DNA of 64,000 nt from Acanthochromis polyacanthus (taxonomy: Eukaryota > Chordata > Actinopteri > Pomacentridae), in the NCBI RefSeq assembly GCF_021347895.1, contig NC_067125.1:4730268-4794267 (forward strand). Direction: 5' to 3'. Under the pieces are notes generated by a model that did no database searches, was not told where the DNA came from, and saw only the letters and a program-made list of their open reading frames with translations. Of this stretch, positions 43,118-56,299 are shown in pieces (the first letter of the stretch is position 1; every line of letters begins with the position of its first letter). A program made the translations under genes and the position numbers.

Positions 43118-44336
43118 AACACGACAACCAACCATCTTCTCAGTGTGTGGTTGTGTCTGGTTGTGTCTGGTTGTGTGTGTGATGGGGAATGTTGTGGTAT
43201 GGATTCTGTTGGTTGTAGCGTTTCCTTCTGTAGTTTGGCAGCAGCAGTGTTTGCTCTCTGAGCTGTGAGGACGTGAACGTTAACACTGGTGCTCAGAGCC
43301 ACAGATGGACGCAAGTTTGGACACGATGGAGTAAAAGTTCTAGAAAACAGGTCAGACCATGAGGCTGGATGAGTCCAAAGTTGTGCAAAAACAGTTATGT
43401 TCCTCCTGTTGGTAAAAATAATGGATTAATCCTGGAAGTAGATGTAGATCTTTCCTCCTTCTTACAGTAACACCAGAGATTGTCCAACCAATGAGAACTT
43501 GGTTCCTAATCGATGAGCTGATTGGAAGACTGTAGCAGAAAGTTGGACTTTTAGCAGCGTCTCGTGTTCCTGCAAAAGTTTATCTGGACTGTTATGTGAT
43601 CAAATAATTCCAGTAACTGCATATCGCTGTTCTTCTTCCTTCTGGTCCATCTGTGGTTCTGGAGCTTCGTCTTTGGGCTCCTGAGACTGGAGGGAGGATG
43701 TTGCATGTCGGCAGCCGTTTTTTTATGGTACGTCCAGAGATAAAGAAAATGATACATGAGCTGTGATGATTCGTGAAGGATGCTTGGAGAGATAGAGATC
43801 TTAATCCTATTTTCAGAAGAATGACACAAATAGATGCTCCGATGGTACGATGACGGTGGTTTGTTGTTTTTTAAGAACCTGTTTCAGCTCCTGTTTACAC
43901 GTTTTCTACATGAGTTCACTGCTCCTTTCTGATTTGGATGTAGAGATTTGAGTATTTGTTTTGGAACAAAGTTTATTCTTCTCAGCAAAAAAACAACAAC
44001 AAAAACAGACGGGTTTGAATTCAGATTAATCAGAAAACCTCCTGCGATGTAAATATTCAGACATTTCCAGAACATTTACTCAAAACCGTCACTTTGATTT
44101 CTGCTTTTAGTTGTTTTTTTTATTGTTATTTTTATGTGACGTTGATGTACCTCTGGCCTTAAACTGTTTCTAAGGTGCAAGACTTTGTTTGTGTCAGTGT
44201 GATGTTCGAAGCACTCAGCAGGATTTACAGCTAAAGGAGGATATTATTCACTGTTATCTGTTTGTTAACCGATTAATCGGTCAAAAAGCAGAAGAAACGT
44301 CTTCTTGAAAGTTCTTAAAATGTTGGTTTATGGTGA

Positions 44337-44365
44337 AATAAAACCCCAGAAACAAACAGAATAAA
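44337..44365 (+). terminator. Candidate proximal poly(A) signals
   Basis: AATAAA at 44337-44342 and 44360-44365, 1.7 kb after the stop codon. AATAAA is frequent in AT-rich DNA, so support is modest. Confidence 0.4.
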
Positions 44366-45247
44366 TGATTAATTGATTATCAAACATCTGCAGCAGGAAG
44401 AGGATTCTGCTAATTGAGTAAAATCACATGTTTATGATTTTTATGCCGCCACAGGTTTGGACTCTGGGTGTAGAAAGAGCTGAACGAAAAGTCAGAAATA
44501 TGTCAAATCTGCCAGGAAGTGCTGCTGCGTTTGTGTTTGCTGGTCTGAATCCCGACTCAAAGCTGGAATTAAAGTGGTTTTCATTTTACATTTGACAGAA
44601 AAGTCAAGAAGACGCTGCTCCATGTGCAGTTATTTAAAAAAAACAGTTCTGGACCAGTTTGTTGATCAAAAACCACAAAATCGGGACTGAAAATGATCAA
44701 ATGTATGACTTTGTGACAATGAAGATGTTCTTCCACTGAGATCTGTGTTGATCTGATCCATTCAACCTGCTGCACTTTGCATTTAGCAGCATCATTTCTA
44801 CATCAGGACATAAACTCCACCCGGCTGGCGGTGCGAGGACATTAAAACAAACAGACCCTGATAGATGATTTTGTGTTTTCAGTCTTCAAAGAACGAAGGT
44901 GAGAGAATAAAGTGGTTGATAATGACTGGATGCAGCATTTTAAAAACTAGAAAAACATTTTACTGCATTAACAGACTGTTGACCAGCTCAGAGGGGGATT
45001 CAGACTTGGTACGGTCCAGGTTCTGCTGTAAATGGTACGGTCCAGTGTTTGCTGTTTCTGAGGTCAAACGAAGTCTTCATCCACTCAGTGTTTCAGAGCC
45101 ATAATTTATCTGTTTATGAGTCATTTTGATTTTTGAAACAACTCCAAAAAATTAAAAAAATGGAACTACAAAAACTGAAAACCTGGTGTGTGTGAATTTT
45201 TTCTTTTTCTGCTTTAATTTGGACAAATCTTTTGTTTGTTAGAAGGA

Positions 45248-45253
45248 AATAAA
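45248..45253 (+). terminator. Candidate distal poly(A) signal
   Basis: AATAAA in GAAGGAAATAAACACTTTTG, with CACA cleavage-like and T/G-rich sequence within 30 bases; beyond it the sequence becomes satellite-like and AT-rich. Confidence 0.45.
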
Positions 45254-45269
45254 CACTTTTGTTTCACAG

Positions 45270-46685
45270 TCACACTGGTTATAAAAATATTTACATCCCC
45301 CTGAAGTTTTCTGCTTTTATTGCTTTTCAATATTAAATCATGGTAAATTTAATTTGGCTTTTTAGACAAGAGTTTACAAAAAAAGGCTCTTTCATGTCAA
45401 AGTAAAAGCACATTTCTACAGACTAATGGTAATTAAACAAAAATGTAAAATGGGAAGTATTTTTGTAAATTCTTGCCCAAAAATCTAATTTAAATTAAAC
45501 CTTGATGCAATGAAAAGCTCTAAAAGGAGAAAATTTCCAAGAGGGATGAATTCTTTTTATACTGTTATTAAGGAACAAAAAACAACTTGTTGTATTTTGT
45601 TGCACAATGAAAGGAAAAGACTTTGAAAAGGCAGAAAAATGTGATTTTAGCTGATTTAAAATCAGTTTAATGGCATAATTTTATTCTCACACGTTGTAAA
45701 AAGAACAAATTTGTAAATCAGATTGTTTGTGTGGGAATTAGTTGGTTTTTTTTCAATCAATATGTGAATTAATACTCTTTTTTGTTATTTTAATCATTAT
45801 CTGAAATTAAACAAAACATGGAAAATATGTAAAATAAAATACAAATAATTTCTATTTTTCAATCTTTAATATACAGACTTATATGTAAAATGCCATTTTA
45901 TTTTATTTTTGTTGATTTAAATACACTGAAAATAATATAAAAATAGTGTAAAGTTATGTATGTATTGGAATATGGATTTTTAGTGTTGTTTTATTGATTG
46001 ATTGATTGATTTTTATTTATTATTTTTTTTACAATTTAGCCTGGTTTGTAACATAAATTTAAAAAAGTGAGATAACAGGATATTTATTTATTTATATTTA
46101 TTTATTTATTTATTTATTTATTAGAGTTTTGTCTGGTTAGTAAAATTTATTTAAAAAAATATTTTATTTATTTTAAATCCTGTTAAGATCTGGTTAATTT
46201 TTTTTTAATTTAAACATAAATAAAGCAGTGCAGTGGTGGTTTGTCCAGCCCACATAGAGCACTACTGATGCTACCCTTTAGCTTTATTTTGTTTGTTTGT
46301 TTTACTGTGTTTTTTCTGTAAACTTTTATTAGTTTTAATGATGTCTTTCAGTCAATGTCCATAAATCTGCTTTATGCTCCAAACTCTAAAACTTCCCTGA
46401 GAATCTTCATATTTTTAGGTTTTCTTCAGTTTTAAATTCATCCACTGACAGTTTATTGGACGTTTATTAGTTCAGTCCAACCAGGAGCTGCTAATAACTC
46501 TTTGTTTTTTAAAATATATTTTAATGGGGCCAGTTTGTAAAAGAAATATAAGTTAGAAAGTTCTGGGTCTAAACACTAAAAGTCCAGTTTCCAGGGTGCA
46601 GACTTGGTTCTCGGGGTTAAATAATCGGTTAAATAAATCAGGATTTTGTATTTATAGCCTCCAAAGCCTCTCAGTAAGTCAATTA
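45270..46685. other. AT-rich intergenic DNA
   Basis: Decayed AT-rich repeats and an (ATTT)n run at 46080-46122. No gene. Confidence 0.5.
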
Positions 46686-46960
46686 TATAAACTGCGGTTC
46701 TTGGGCTCGGTCTGGGCAGAAATGAGCCGCCTGCAGCCTCCCTCCTGCTGAGGAATTACATCCCACCTTCTCCTTTAATTAAAAGCCGTAATTACTGCTC
46801 GCCTTTCATCTGAGCGGGTTTCTGGCAGAACGAGGGGCTTTTTGTGGCGTGAATCAGCGCGGAGCCCCCAGTGGTCCCGGCTGTTGCATAATGTGGAAGT
46901 TTGATGAAAGCTTCAGTGGACTGAGCAGAGGAACGTGACCAGGCTTCTGCTCCTCTGAGA
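46686..46960. promoter_or_regulatory. Candidate conserved non-coding element
   Basis: A GC-balanced, non-repetitive island inside AT-rich decay. It contains TTTAATTAAAAGCCGTAATTACTG-type homeodomain sites, CTGAGCGGGTTTCTGGCAG and TGAATCAGCGCGG. No ORF or splice signals. It looks like a vertebrate enhancer, but conservation cannot be tested here. Confidence 0.35.
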
Positions 46961-47240
46961 CCAGGAGGTTCACACGTGACCGGGATGCTTTCACTTTTTA
47001 TGTGAGGATAAAGTTACCTTCAGTCTTTAGTTTCAAGTCTTCTGTGTAAAATTACTGCTGACTTACTGTCTTCAACAGAAGCTTAGAAATACTGTAAACA
47101 AACATCCATACAACCGTTCATGTCAGCGTTCTCAATGCAGCATTTTCCTTTGATGCTTCTTTTATTTGCTTCTATAATTCTGATGGAAATTAGTGTCATT
47201 TGCACCTTATTTGCAAATTAAATGCTGCACATGAAAATGA

Positions 47241-47611
47241 GGGCTGCACAGTGAGGTAGTGGTTAGTACTTTCGCCTTGCAGCAAGAAGATCCCCGGTTC
47301 AAATCCCGTTCTGGGCCTGGGATCTTTCTGCATGGAGTTTGCATGTTCTCCCTGTGTATGCGTGGGTTTTCTCCGGGTACTCCGGCTTCCTCCCACAGTC
47401 CAAAAATATGCTGAGGTTAATTGAGTACTCTAAATTGTCCGTAGGTGTGAATGTGAGTGTGAATGTGTGTCTGTATATGTAGCCCTGTGACAGACTGGTG
47501 ACCTGTCCAGGGTGTCCCCTGCCTTCACCCAAGTCAGCTGGGATAGACTCCAGCACCCCCCATGACCCTAGTGAGGATAAAGCGGTGTATAGAGAATGGA
47601 TGGATGGATGG
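47241..47611 (+). mobile_element. Intact tRNA-derived SINE
   Basis: Full-length copy of the family at 103-731: B box GGTTCAAATCC, body and ATGG tail. A perfect 12-bp duplication ACATGAAAATGA lies at 47229-47240 and 47612-47623. It is inserted in a remnant of the GAAATATTGCACC repeat. Confidence 0.92.
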
Positions 47612-47975
47612 ACATGAAAATGAAATGAAACTGGTGTTGGGAAAAGTAATGTTTCAATGATGCTCATACTTCAGTTCACATTTAGTTGTGTGATGTTTCA
47701 GCTGTCCCTACTGCAAGAAGCCGAATAGTTCCACATTTTGACAGCAGAACAAACCCGCTGTGCTTCACAAAAAGTCAAAATACACGAACACTAGCAGCTG
47801 TAGCTAGAAGCTAACAGAACTAGACCGAGGTCCGTGTACATTTACTGATACGGAGCATCGATGATTACACTGTCACAAAAGAGAATCTGGTTTTTCTCAG
47901 AGGAAACTGTGATTCATACCGAGAGACGACAGTGAAGGTTAGAAACAGGAGGAGGTGACTGATGACCGTGTTGTC

Positions 47976-48095
<120 letters not shown>

Positions 48096-48099
48096 CGCA

Positions 48100-48960
48100 G
48101 TAGCTGCTCTTACATAACGTCCTCCACTGCAGAGAAGCAGCACTGCAGACTCCTCATCCACACTCGGCTCTGTTGGAGTTTCCAGACTTCTGAGGACTCC
48201 ACATCTGTTTAATTCATTTATTTCAGACTCATTCCAGCCTCAGAACAAACCTGCATGTTAAAGTATGATGATTTATGTAGGGGGGTTGTTTTTTGTGCCT
48301 AAACTTAGACTAAGATGACTTTCTGAATCCCTGTTGTTACAGCAGCATGGATGTTCAACAAAGAGTATTAGAGTGTAAAGTGAAGCTAAAATTAGATTAA
48401 GTGAAATAAGATTTAAAAATCTACAAAATATAATATATAAAATCAGCAGAACATACAAGAGTAACAGTATTTTATTTTTATTCTTTAAAGACTATACAGA
48501 GATATTGAAATGACATAAGGAGGTGCAGATAAATTTACAGTTATAATGAATAAAAGTGAGTCTGTTCTCCATAATATGAGCCTGTCAACAGCTTTAAGTC
48601 CTCACAACATGAGTAACACAACACTCTCTCACACTATAATGGTACAATAAGAAATAAAAACCTGCATCTCTTCACATCATTTATTCAATGATTTAATCAC
48701 AGGCTGCAGATTCAGCTCCTCTGAGGAGGAATGTAAATCCATTTTATCTCAAATCATCTCATTTTTAGATTCATTTATTACATATTTTTGTTAGATAGCA
48801 GCAAATACAGTTAAAATGCCATTTTTGTGTATTTATTTAGCCTTTGTTGGTTTAAATCCACTGAAAATAGTATTAAAATAGTATAAATGTCAGAATCAAA
48901 CATTATCTGAAATACAGATTTTTGGCGTTCAAACGGGGATTCATGCTTTTTATACTGTTA
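48100..48960. other. Intergenic DNA
   Basis: Nothing supportable apart from diverged AT-rich repeat near 48790-48900. Confidence 0.45.
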
Positions 48961-48962
48961 TT

Positions 48963-49405
48963 AAAGGGGAACTTCGGATTTTTTCAACCTGGGGTCTGTT
49001 TTCATTTGTCATTTCATACATGTGAGTGATGGAGAAATGAATTTTTGACATAGCTCCAGTATTTAGCCAGGCAGGCAGCTTAGCAGCTCAGCTAGCAAAA
49101 AGTATGGGGCGGCTGGCCCCCTGCGTCAAAGTCCGCCCTAACGTGCTTTTTTGCCCACACTGACCGGCTCAGATAGTCTCAATGAGTGTCCCACAACATA
49201 CTAGAGATGAGAAGTGAACGAAAACCTCCACATTACCTGGCGATCGCTCTTTGTTGTGGTCTGTATCCAAATCTCGTTCCGAAATCGCATGATAGCTTGC
49301 ACCAAAACACTGGTTTTTGGCGCGGGCTCTCGCCAGCTCTCATCATTTTTGGCGTTTTCATTTTTTTTAAAAAAGTGCTTTTCTTTCAAAAATAGGGACA
49401 TTTCT
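48963..49405 (+). mobile_element. Unclassified fish MITE-like repeat
   Basis: It begins AAAGGGGAACTTCGGATTTT and TTCAACCTGGGGTCTG, then AGCAGCTCAGCTAGC and a GC-richer centre. I associate this opening with dispersed fish elements. No second terminus was identified. Confidence 0.45.
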
Positions 49406-49882
49406 AAGTGACCCCAAACTGCTGATTAGTAGTCTATGTGGGTGATAATCACCTTAAATAGTTTCATTTTTGACAGTTTGGTCAATATTTGTGCCATGTG
49501 TCTGTTACAGAAATAAGAAATGCTCTTTTAAGACGCATCTTTGCATGTGTGTATATCTTTTATTTTTTAATTTTCCCCCTGTGGTTGTTGTTTTTGTCAA
49601 TCATTACCAACTTTCCTGTCCTAGATTGAACCTTCTCTTCTTACTTTTATACTTTCCTTTGAAAACATTTGACGTTGGGTGCTGATTTCTTTTAATCTTT
49701 TGATGTTTTAACAGTTTGAACAGATGACCTTGTCTCAGCAGACTGTGAAGCTCAGTATCCAGAGGTGTCAGAGTCTCCTGTCTTTGTGAGTGTTGGAGAT
49801 GATTTCTGACAGCAGCCGTGTGACTGAACAGGTGTGTTTTACTGCGTTGTCCGTGTGCACATGTACGGGTTGTAACGGTCCC

Positions 49883-49960
49883 GTTACCGTGGCGACCCAT
49901 GCCTTTGCTGTCCAGATTTGATGCATTGTGATTAAAGGTGCAATGAGTCGCCATGGCAAC
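49883..49960. promoter_or_regulatory. Pair of RFX X-box motifs
   Basis: GTTACCGTGGCGAC (49883-49896, one mismatch) and GTCGCCATGGCAAC (49947-49960, perfect to GTNRCC-N0-3-RGYAAC). The surrounding 200 bp are GC-balanced. Confidence 0.5.
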
Positions 49961-50117
49961 GTCCTGCGTAGGAGTTACATCAGCGTACGGGGAGGCGACC
50001 CCGGCGACGATGTTCAGAGTGTGTGTGTGTGTGTTTAACTCTTCAACGGAGCGTGTCTTCACCTTCTTTACATCCTTTACTCACATCCTCAGCTGGGATC
50101 TGCCCCGTTAAGCCTCT

Positions 50118-50189
50118 GTCTGCTTCTCAGAGGAGCTGGAGGAGGCTTCGGATGTTTGCTGCCTCCTCCAGCTCCTCTGAGCAGCAGAC
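50118..50189. other. miRNA-precursor-like hairpin
   Basis: TCAGAGGAGCTGGAGGAGGC (50127-50146) pairs perfectly with 50161-50180 across a 14-nt loop. After a 2-nt internal bulge, GTCTGCT (50118-50124) pairs with AGCAGAC (50183-50189). I do not recognise the mature sequence as a known miRNA. Confidence 0.55.
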
Positions 50190-50532
50190 GGCTTCAGCTC
50201 ATTTTCTTAACCTTGAAGGCAGCGGTTGTCAAAACAGTCTCCCTTCAGGCTCCATTCAGAGGCTCTGCTGCTGTTATGTGCTGTTATGTAACCTTCCTCC
50301 AGCACAGCGATCTCAGGTGTTCACACTTTTCCTAAACTGAGCTTTTAACTCAAATTTTGGCTTTCTGTCTCACAGGGAACAAGCTTATTTATTGTCCGGA
50401 CAAAGAAACAGTTCTGTTATCATCATAAACATGTGACGTTCTTCAGTTTTAAAGTGTATGATTTAATGTAGCCGACCAGTTCTACTAAATAAGTTTGCAA
50501 AAGAGTCCACATTTTTCTTCTTAATATACCAG

Positions 50533-50940
50533 TACAGGGGGTCCTGGGGTTCCGACTTATGGCGACAATCAACGTAGAAGCAGAACTCAATTGTAAGTCG
50601 ATTTTCGCTGTAAGTTGGAACTCCAGTGAAAATGTAAACAAAGCCGTTACGTGCATCACGATACCAGTCCTTCAGAAAAGTCATGAAAACCAATGACTTT
50701 CATGCATGTATGAGTCGTTTCCTTTTCTTTCAAGCGCTGCCATCAGAAGAGTCTTGGGAGCCACAATAAAGGCTGAAAGTTAGCAAATGCAGCACAATCC
50801 AAGATGGCGTACAACCAGAGAATGGAAACAAAGCCGTCTGATAGCGTGCATGACGATGTACTCGACCGCTCACCAACTAGTTCCACGTAACCAGTTCTGA
50901 CGTAACAAAGAAACGCTGTAAAATATAACATTTACAGATA
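50533..50940 (-). mobile_element. Uninterrupted copy of the outer repeat at 1-957
   Basis: The reverse complement matches 1-102 joined to 745-957, giving the empty site (ATTGTGGCTCCCAAG) for the SINE there. The terminus is CAGGGGGTCCTGGGGTTCCG. Confidence 0.75.
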
Positions 50941-50994
50941 CTTCAGGATGTGGGGCATCCCTGGGAATTAATAGCTTGGATCTGAAATAAACAG

Positions 50995-52190
50995 TTTTTA
51001 AAATATGGCTTTCCAAAACAAAGTGTTTTCTTGTCTCAACTTGGGGGTAAATTGAGCCACTGGAGAAAATATGAAGAGGGAAATTGTGCCACCACTTACA
51101 TTGAAGTAAAATTGAAAACTTTCCACCTCATATAATGCTGTATCAAAGACAAATTAAAGACCAGCTGGCCTCTTAAAAGTTGTATTTAAGATCAAAATGT
51201 ACAACTTCAAAGGACAGTTTCCTTCAGTAAGGCCCACAGATCAAAATGAACAAAATGAACTGTAATTGTTTTTTACAAAAGTGAGCAAATATTCCAACAT
51301 ATAGATAGCTGTAGATTTACACTAATGTAATTATTTATCAATAATCACAGGAGGGAGCAGGTGACCGAACTAACCCCACTGCCACCATTTTAAATTTTCA
51401 GATTGTTTTTAAAATATGGTTCCCCCCCAAAAAAAGTGTTTTCTTGTCTCAACTTGGGGGTAAACTGAGCCTTTGGAGAACATATATCAGGGTAAATTGA
51501 GCCATCAATCATGTTGAAGTAAAGTTGAAGTTTTACACCTCATTTAATGTAACATAATTTAAGATCTGTCTCCATTTTTCCTTGAAGACCTGGTGGGCAG
51601 ATCCTGTTCTCTTAAACCTCGTTCTGGTTACTTATTTTTTTTGTTTTCTTTGTCCATGAATCTCTTTAAAGTCATTCTGTCGATCTCCATCTGCCTCCTG
51701 ACGTATGGACTTATTGTTCTTTACTTCTCCTACAACTCTCTCCAAATCCTGCAGAGAAGTTGAAGCTCTGTCTGTCTGAAATCAAAATGTCTCATCATTT
51801 TAGCTAGAAAATGTAAAAATACGATGTAGAATTACAATATTTACTAATAATCACGACTCATCTAAGCCCACTGCTACCATGTTAGCTAAAGAGCATCATC
51901 AGGCAGTTTAGAGCTAACTTCATGCTAACACTTTAGCCTCACATTGTAGCTTCCCAAGGCACTAATATATGTGTGAACTGGTTTCAGACGTCTCATTAAC
52001 TGTTCAGACACAACACTTATAAAACCATAAACATGAAATATGGACTTTGACCACCAAAAAACTGTTCTGAAAACTAAAATGTGCTCCTTCTCTTCACTGC
52101 TAGAGTAAAATGGATTCCTCTTTAAAATATTTCTTCCATGGTTTTCTAGAAACAATTGGTGGCTCAACTAACTCCACTCTCCCCTATAAT
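50995..52190. repeat. Duplicated TE-like block with CTTGTCTCAACTTGGGGG
   Basis: Two copies (about 50998-51145 and 51413-51545) share AGTGTTTTCTTGTCTCAACT, TTGGGGGTAAAYTGAGCC and a TTGAAGTAAARTTGAA tail; decayed related sequence continues to about 52190. Origin unknown. Confidence 0.6.
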
Positions 52191-52199
52191 AAACCGTTT

Positions 52200-52890
52200 A
52201 TGTAAGTAATCCTAATTGATTAGATATCTGGAAGTTATTCTTTTATAATTGTTGATAAGGTTCATATATTACATAAGATAATAGTCTGACGTCAAAAGTG
52301 TCCTTGTGGAGCTTCACACTGCGTCCATCCAGCTTTTGTGTTGCATTTTTATTCTTTCAGCAGCAGATTCTGGGTCAGTCATGCATTGTTCAGCAGTTTG
52401 TTTCTTCAAAGTAGGTTTCATCCCTGCAGTGTTTAAGAGCCAGTACAAGAGCTCCACCTAAATCCTCAGCTAAACCTCAATCAGACACTGTTTTATACAC
52501 TCTTCAATGACAGTAATGTAAACTCTTTGTATTGCTATGACATAGTGTTGGTTGGTCAGATCTACTTTGTTGTTTGTGGTATGTTTGTGTTGTTAAAATG
52601 CGTCTAAATGGTAATAATGACTGTAGAGAAATGGTTCTGCAGAAAAGCTCTTCCAGAAAAACAGTTGTTAGTGGAAGGAACTCCAGTTTTATGAATGAGC
52701 GTGTAGCCCTCTAATGGGCTTCAGTATTGGCTGGCTCTCTTCCTCAGGGAGCCACAAACTAGTAATTCCACACATCTGTGGTGAAATAGCCTCAGTACTG
52801 CCATAGATTGAGGCTTGTTCTTCCTCTTTTCTCCTCTCAGGGCTTCAGTGTTTATGGGAAATCATAGATTGTATATTAAAAATGTATGAA
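52200..52890. other. Intergenic DNA
   Basis: No gene, RNA or clear repeat. Confidence 0.4.
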
Positions 52891-52894
52891 TAGT

Positions 52895-53255
52895 CCATGA
52901 CATCACCCGTAGGTTTCCTTATGTGTGGTTTGGATCCAAAAATGAGCAACGAGGTGGAGTTTGAGAGAAGCTGAGATGGGCCACCTTTCCACCTTAATTA
53001 TTCATAATTTTAAGCTTTAATCAAATTTAAACAGGTAAGTTCTATAAAAATTCACCCCCTGTAAAGTGGCTCTGAAGAGGGAAATTATCTACAGAGACTA
53101 AAACCATTTCTATACCAGTCTGTAAACATGTTTATTTCTGCTGTAAAGTTGAACACTTTAACATGGAGTTCTATGGGGACTGACTCGCTTTTGGAGCCTC
53201 AAGTGGACATTTGTGGAACTGCACTTTTCTTTACTTTTTATTTAGCTTCAAAAAT
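52895..53255 (+). mobile_element. Decayed fish interspersed repeat
   Basis: CCATGACATCACCCGTAGG, GGAGTTCTATGGGGACTGAC and TTTTGGAGCCTCAAGTGG are motifs that I associate with a widespread fish repeat. Borders uncertain. Confidence 0.4.
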
Positions 53256-53805
53256 TGCTGCTTGTGGGTGGCCCATTAGTGCTCCTGCTTTTCATCTCCT
53301 TCTTCATTTTTTACATAGGTTTCCACTCTGTCTTCCACCTTTTCAGCCTTTTATTTTATTGCTCTGCTACTGATTGAGCTCTAAACGTGTCAGAAATGTA
53401 AAAAATAAATCAACTTTCCATTGATTCTGTTGCAGCTTGATCCAATGTAACGAAAATGTCGTTTTCAACTATCTACTTTAGATAAATGGAATACATTTGA
53501 TTGTTTGATTTGATTTAGAATGAATCTTTTATTGGATTTGCATGTCTGTGTTCACACAATGATGCAGCTGACTATGATTAAAACAACCTGGAGGAATTAT
53601 GACCCAAACCTCTAACATATACCTGTGTCAGTGTTTATAAAAACACAAAGTTTAACATATTTTTAAGATATAAAGCATTAAACTGCACTAAACACATTTG
53701 TGGCTCCAGTAACATTTCAGTGTGTAGATATGCAGCTTCATCTGCAGACGTGTAATTTTATTTTAGCTAAAATACTCATTACTCGGTTTTACTTTTAGGT
53801 TTCTA

Positions 53806-53894
<89 letters not shown>
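53806..53894. repeat. (ATCT)n microsatellite, about 22 units
   Basis: Uninterrupted tetranucleotide repeat. Confidence 0.98.
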
Positions 53895-53899
53895 ATCTT

Positions 53900-56255
53900 C
53901 CTTCTGTCTGCAGCTCAGCTCTGATTGGGATGTTTTTGACCCTCAAACTAAACTTTTGCAGATAAGTTGAGTTTGTGAGAGTGATTGAAATTCGGATCAG
54001 GCCATAACCGGCTGTTATGTAATAACAAATGTAGCCCGACATTTCCTCGTGTTTGAAAATGTCTCCTGCTGGGTAGTTGGCGGTGAGTTAACGCTGTTGT
54101 AATGGACTAACTACCACAACAACTCCATTAATGCAGAACAGAGACACAAGCTCACCATCGCCACAAACATTTAATGATGCTCTGTTTGTCTGTTTGCAGA
54201 GAGTTTTACATTATATAACAGAACCGGTGTGGAAATGAGACACACGCATGGAGGAAAGTCGTACTGTAATCACAAACAGAACATCATTAAGTGTCGGATA
54301 TAATATGTGATGTAGCTACTTTATTGTACATTTAATGTCAAAAGAACAAACAGTAAACACAAATCAGTGAGTCAGGAACATGTCAGCAGAACTCCTTTGA
54401 ATATCCAGCAGTTATTTCACTCACTATTTGAGGTTTAGTCAGTTGTATCATCGATATAACTGAGCCTAAAACAAAAACACATTTGACGGAAGACTGAAAC
54501 CACAATACATCAACTACACAGAAATATAGACCAAGATTATCAACCAGTGTCACACTTGTAAGCCTCAAACATAGCTTTATCATTGTGCTTTCTCAGAATT
54601 AATGTGATTCTATTTATGGGTTTTTGCCATTTTTAAACTTATTGTGTTTGTTTTTTTTATTATTATTATTTTACATTTTTATTTCATGTAACCTTATGTG
54701 ATCTTCTAAGCTTTGTAAATTTTGACTTAAAAATCGGTTTTGGATAAACACAAAAAACGAAACCAAACTCGATAGAAATATTAACCATCTATATAGTTGT
54801 TTTTGTTAATCAATAAAAATAACCCATCTAAAAATAGAAATTTAACAATAAATTAGTGTTATAACAGGACTTAATTTGTATAGCAACTCTTGAAAGATAA
54901 CTTACAAATAGTTTAAGAAAAAGAAATGTTTAATTAAAAAAATTGTAAAAACTACTTCAACAAATGAATGAAACATCAAACATGCAGCATAAAAAAGATA
55001 AAATAGTTCAGTCCAGACAGCGTTGTTAGATAGAACATCTCAGATAGCAGCTCCTGTGCCAAAGTAGCTTCCAGTAAAAAGGATTATGATTACAAAAGTG
55101 ACCTAAAAAGTCTAAGCATTCACGTTTAAACCCTGTGGTGTTACTATATCAGACTAGTTTACGTAGGAGGATTAAACCTTACAAAATTTCCATATTAAAC
55201 CTTCTTTACTTGACTAGATTGCATATAATATGCTATGAGATTTAACTAGCTAATGTACTAACCCTAACCAGACGTCTGCTCTCCTTGAGGCAGGTTCTGC
55301 TGGAGTCTCTACCTGTTAAACAGAAGTTTTTCCTGTCCAGTGTTACCAGTGTGCTGCTCATAGAGAACCAATGTCACACCTGTAAGCCTCAAACATAGCT
55401 AGAGAACATTAGGATTGAAATCAGACACAAATAATAGCCTCTTAACACTAAAAGAGAGATGCTGAAAGGTTTTCTCTTAATTAACCACCAGTAAAACATG
55501 AATAAACACAACAAATTCAACAAAACTCTGAGTTGGAATTTGTGTTACTGTAAATTGTGACACCAAAATTTCAATTTTTATTGCAAATGTATCAGTTCAG
55601 AAGTCTCTTTGATTACGAATAATCAGTATTGGTGCTGGAATGAAAAAAACTTAACATATTGATGGACCCTGAGGTTGAACCCTAATTTTAATATATTTAA
55701 TAATATCATTGATTGCTTAACAAACTACCCAGGTGAGTTTGTATTTTATATAATATTGTAGGGTCTTAGTATTAATATTTTAATTAGTCTGGTAAATTTA
55801 GATAATAAGTATTTTTTAGGATATTGTTCTTAATATTTAAGTTGATCAGTTGAATTTATATAATTAATAAAATAGCAGGGTCTAAACCTTAATATTTGTT
55901 AGTCAGGTGAATTTTCATAATAAATAATATTGCTAGGTATTAGCCTTGACTTGTCAGGTAAATTTGTATGATTAATAACATAATAGGGGCTTGACCATAA
56001 TATTAAATGTATTGATGAACTGTCTAATGAATAAACTATTATATTAAAAATAAATAATCCATGTGCTGGATACATAACAGTGACTTTAATAATAACAACA
56101 ACAATAATGATAATAACATGAACAGCAGCAACAACAATAATATAAAAATAACAGTTATTGATATTATAAATACTCTATCAATGGACTAATTAATAAATTA
56201 TTATATTAAATAATGGATAAAACATGTGCCGTATGAATAACAGTGAATGACATTA
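53900..56255. other. AT-rich intergenic DNA with repeat fragments
   Basis: Duplicated TGTCACACTTGTAAGCCTCA and AACATAGCT blocks lie at about 54547-54577 and 55373-55402. Positions 55265-55370 (GCAGGTTCTGCTGGAGTCTC, AAGTTTTTCCTGTCC) are a common fish repeat fragment. AATAATAT-rich decay runs from 55680 to 56250. No gene. Confidence 0.5.
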
Positions 56256-56299
56256 TTCTAATTAGAATGATAATATAAAAGTAATAAAGATTACCAGAA

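Larger units (their letters stand above)
42668..45270 (+). other. pak1: Probable pak1 3' UTR
   Basis: It starts with five CAGACCTT units and a TCC run (42668-42725). Two strong hairpin regions follow (42849-42944, 43080-43117), with (GT)n at 43001-43020 and no further exon. Polyadenylation signals occur at 44337 and 44360, and AATAAA at 45248 is followed by a GT-rich stretch. The end near 45270 is inferred. Confidence 0.6.
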
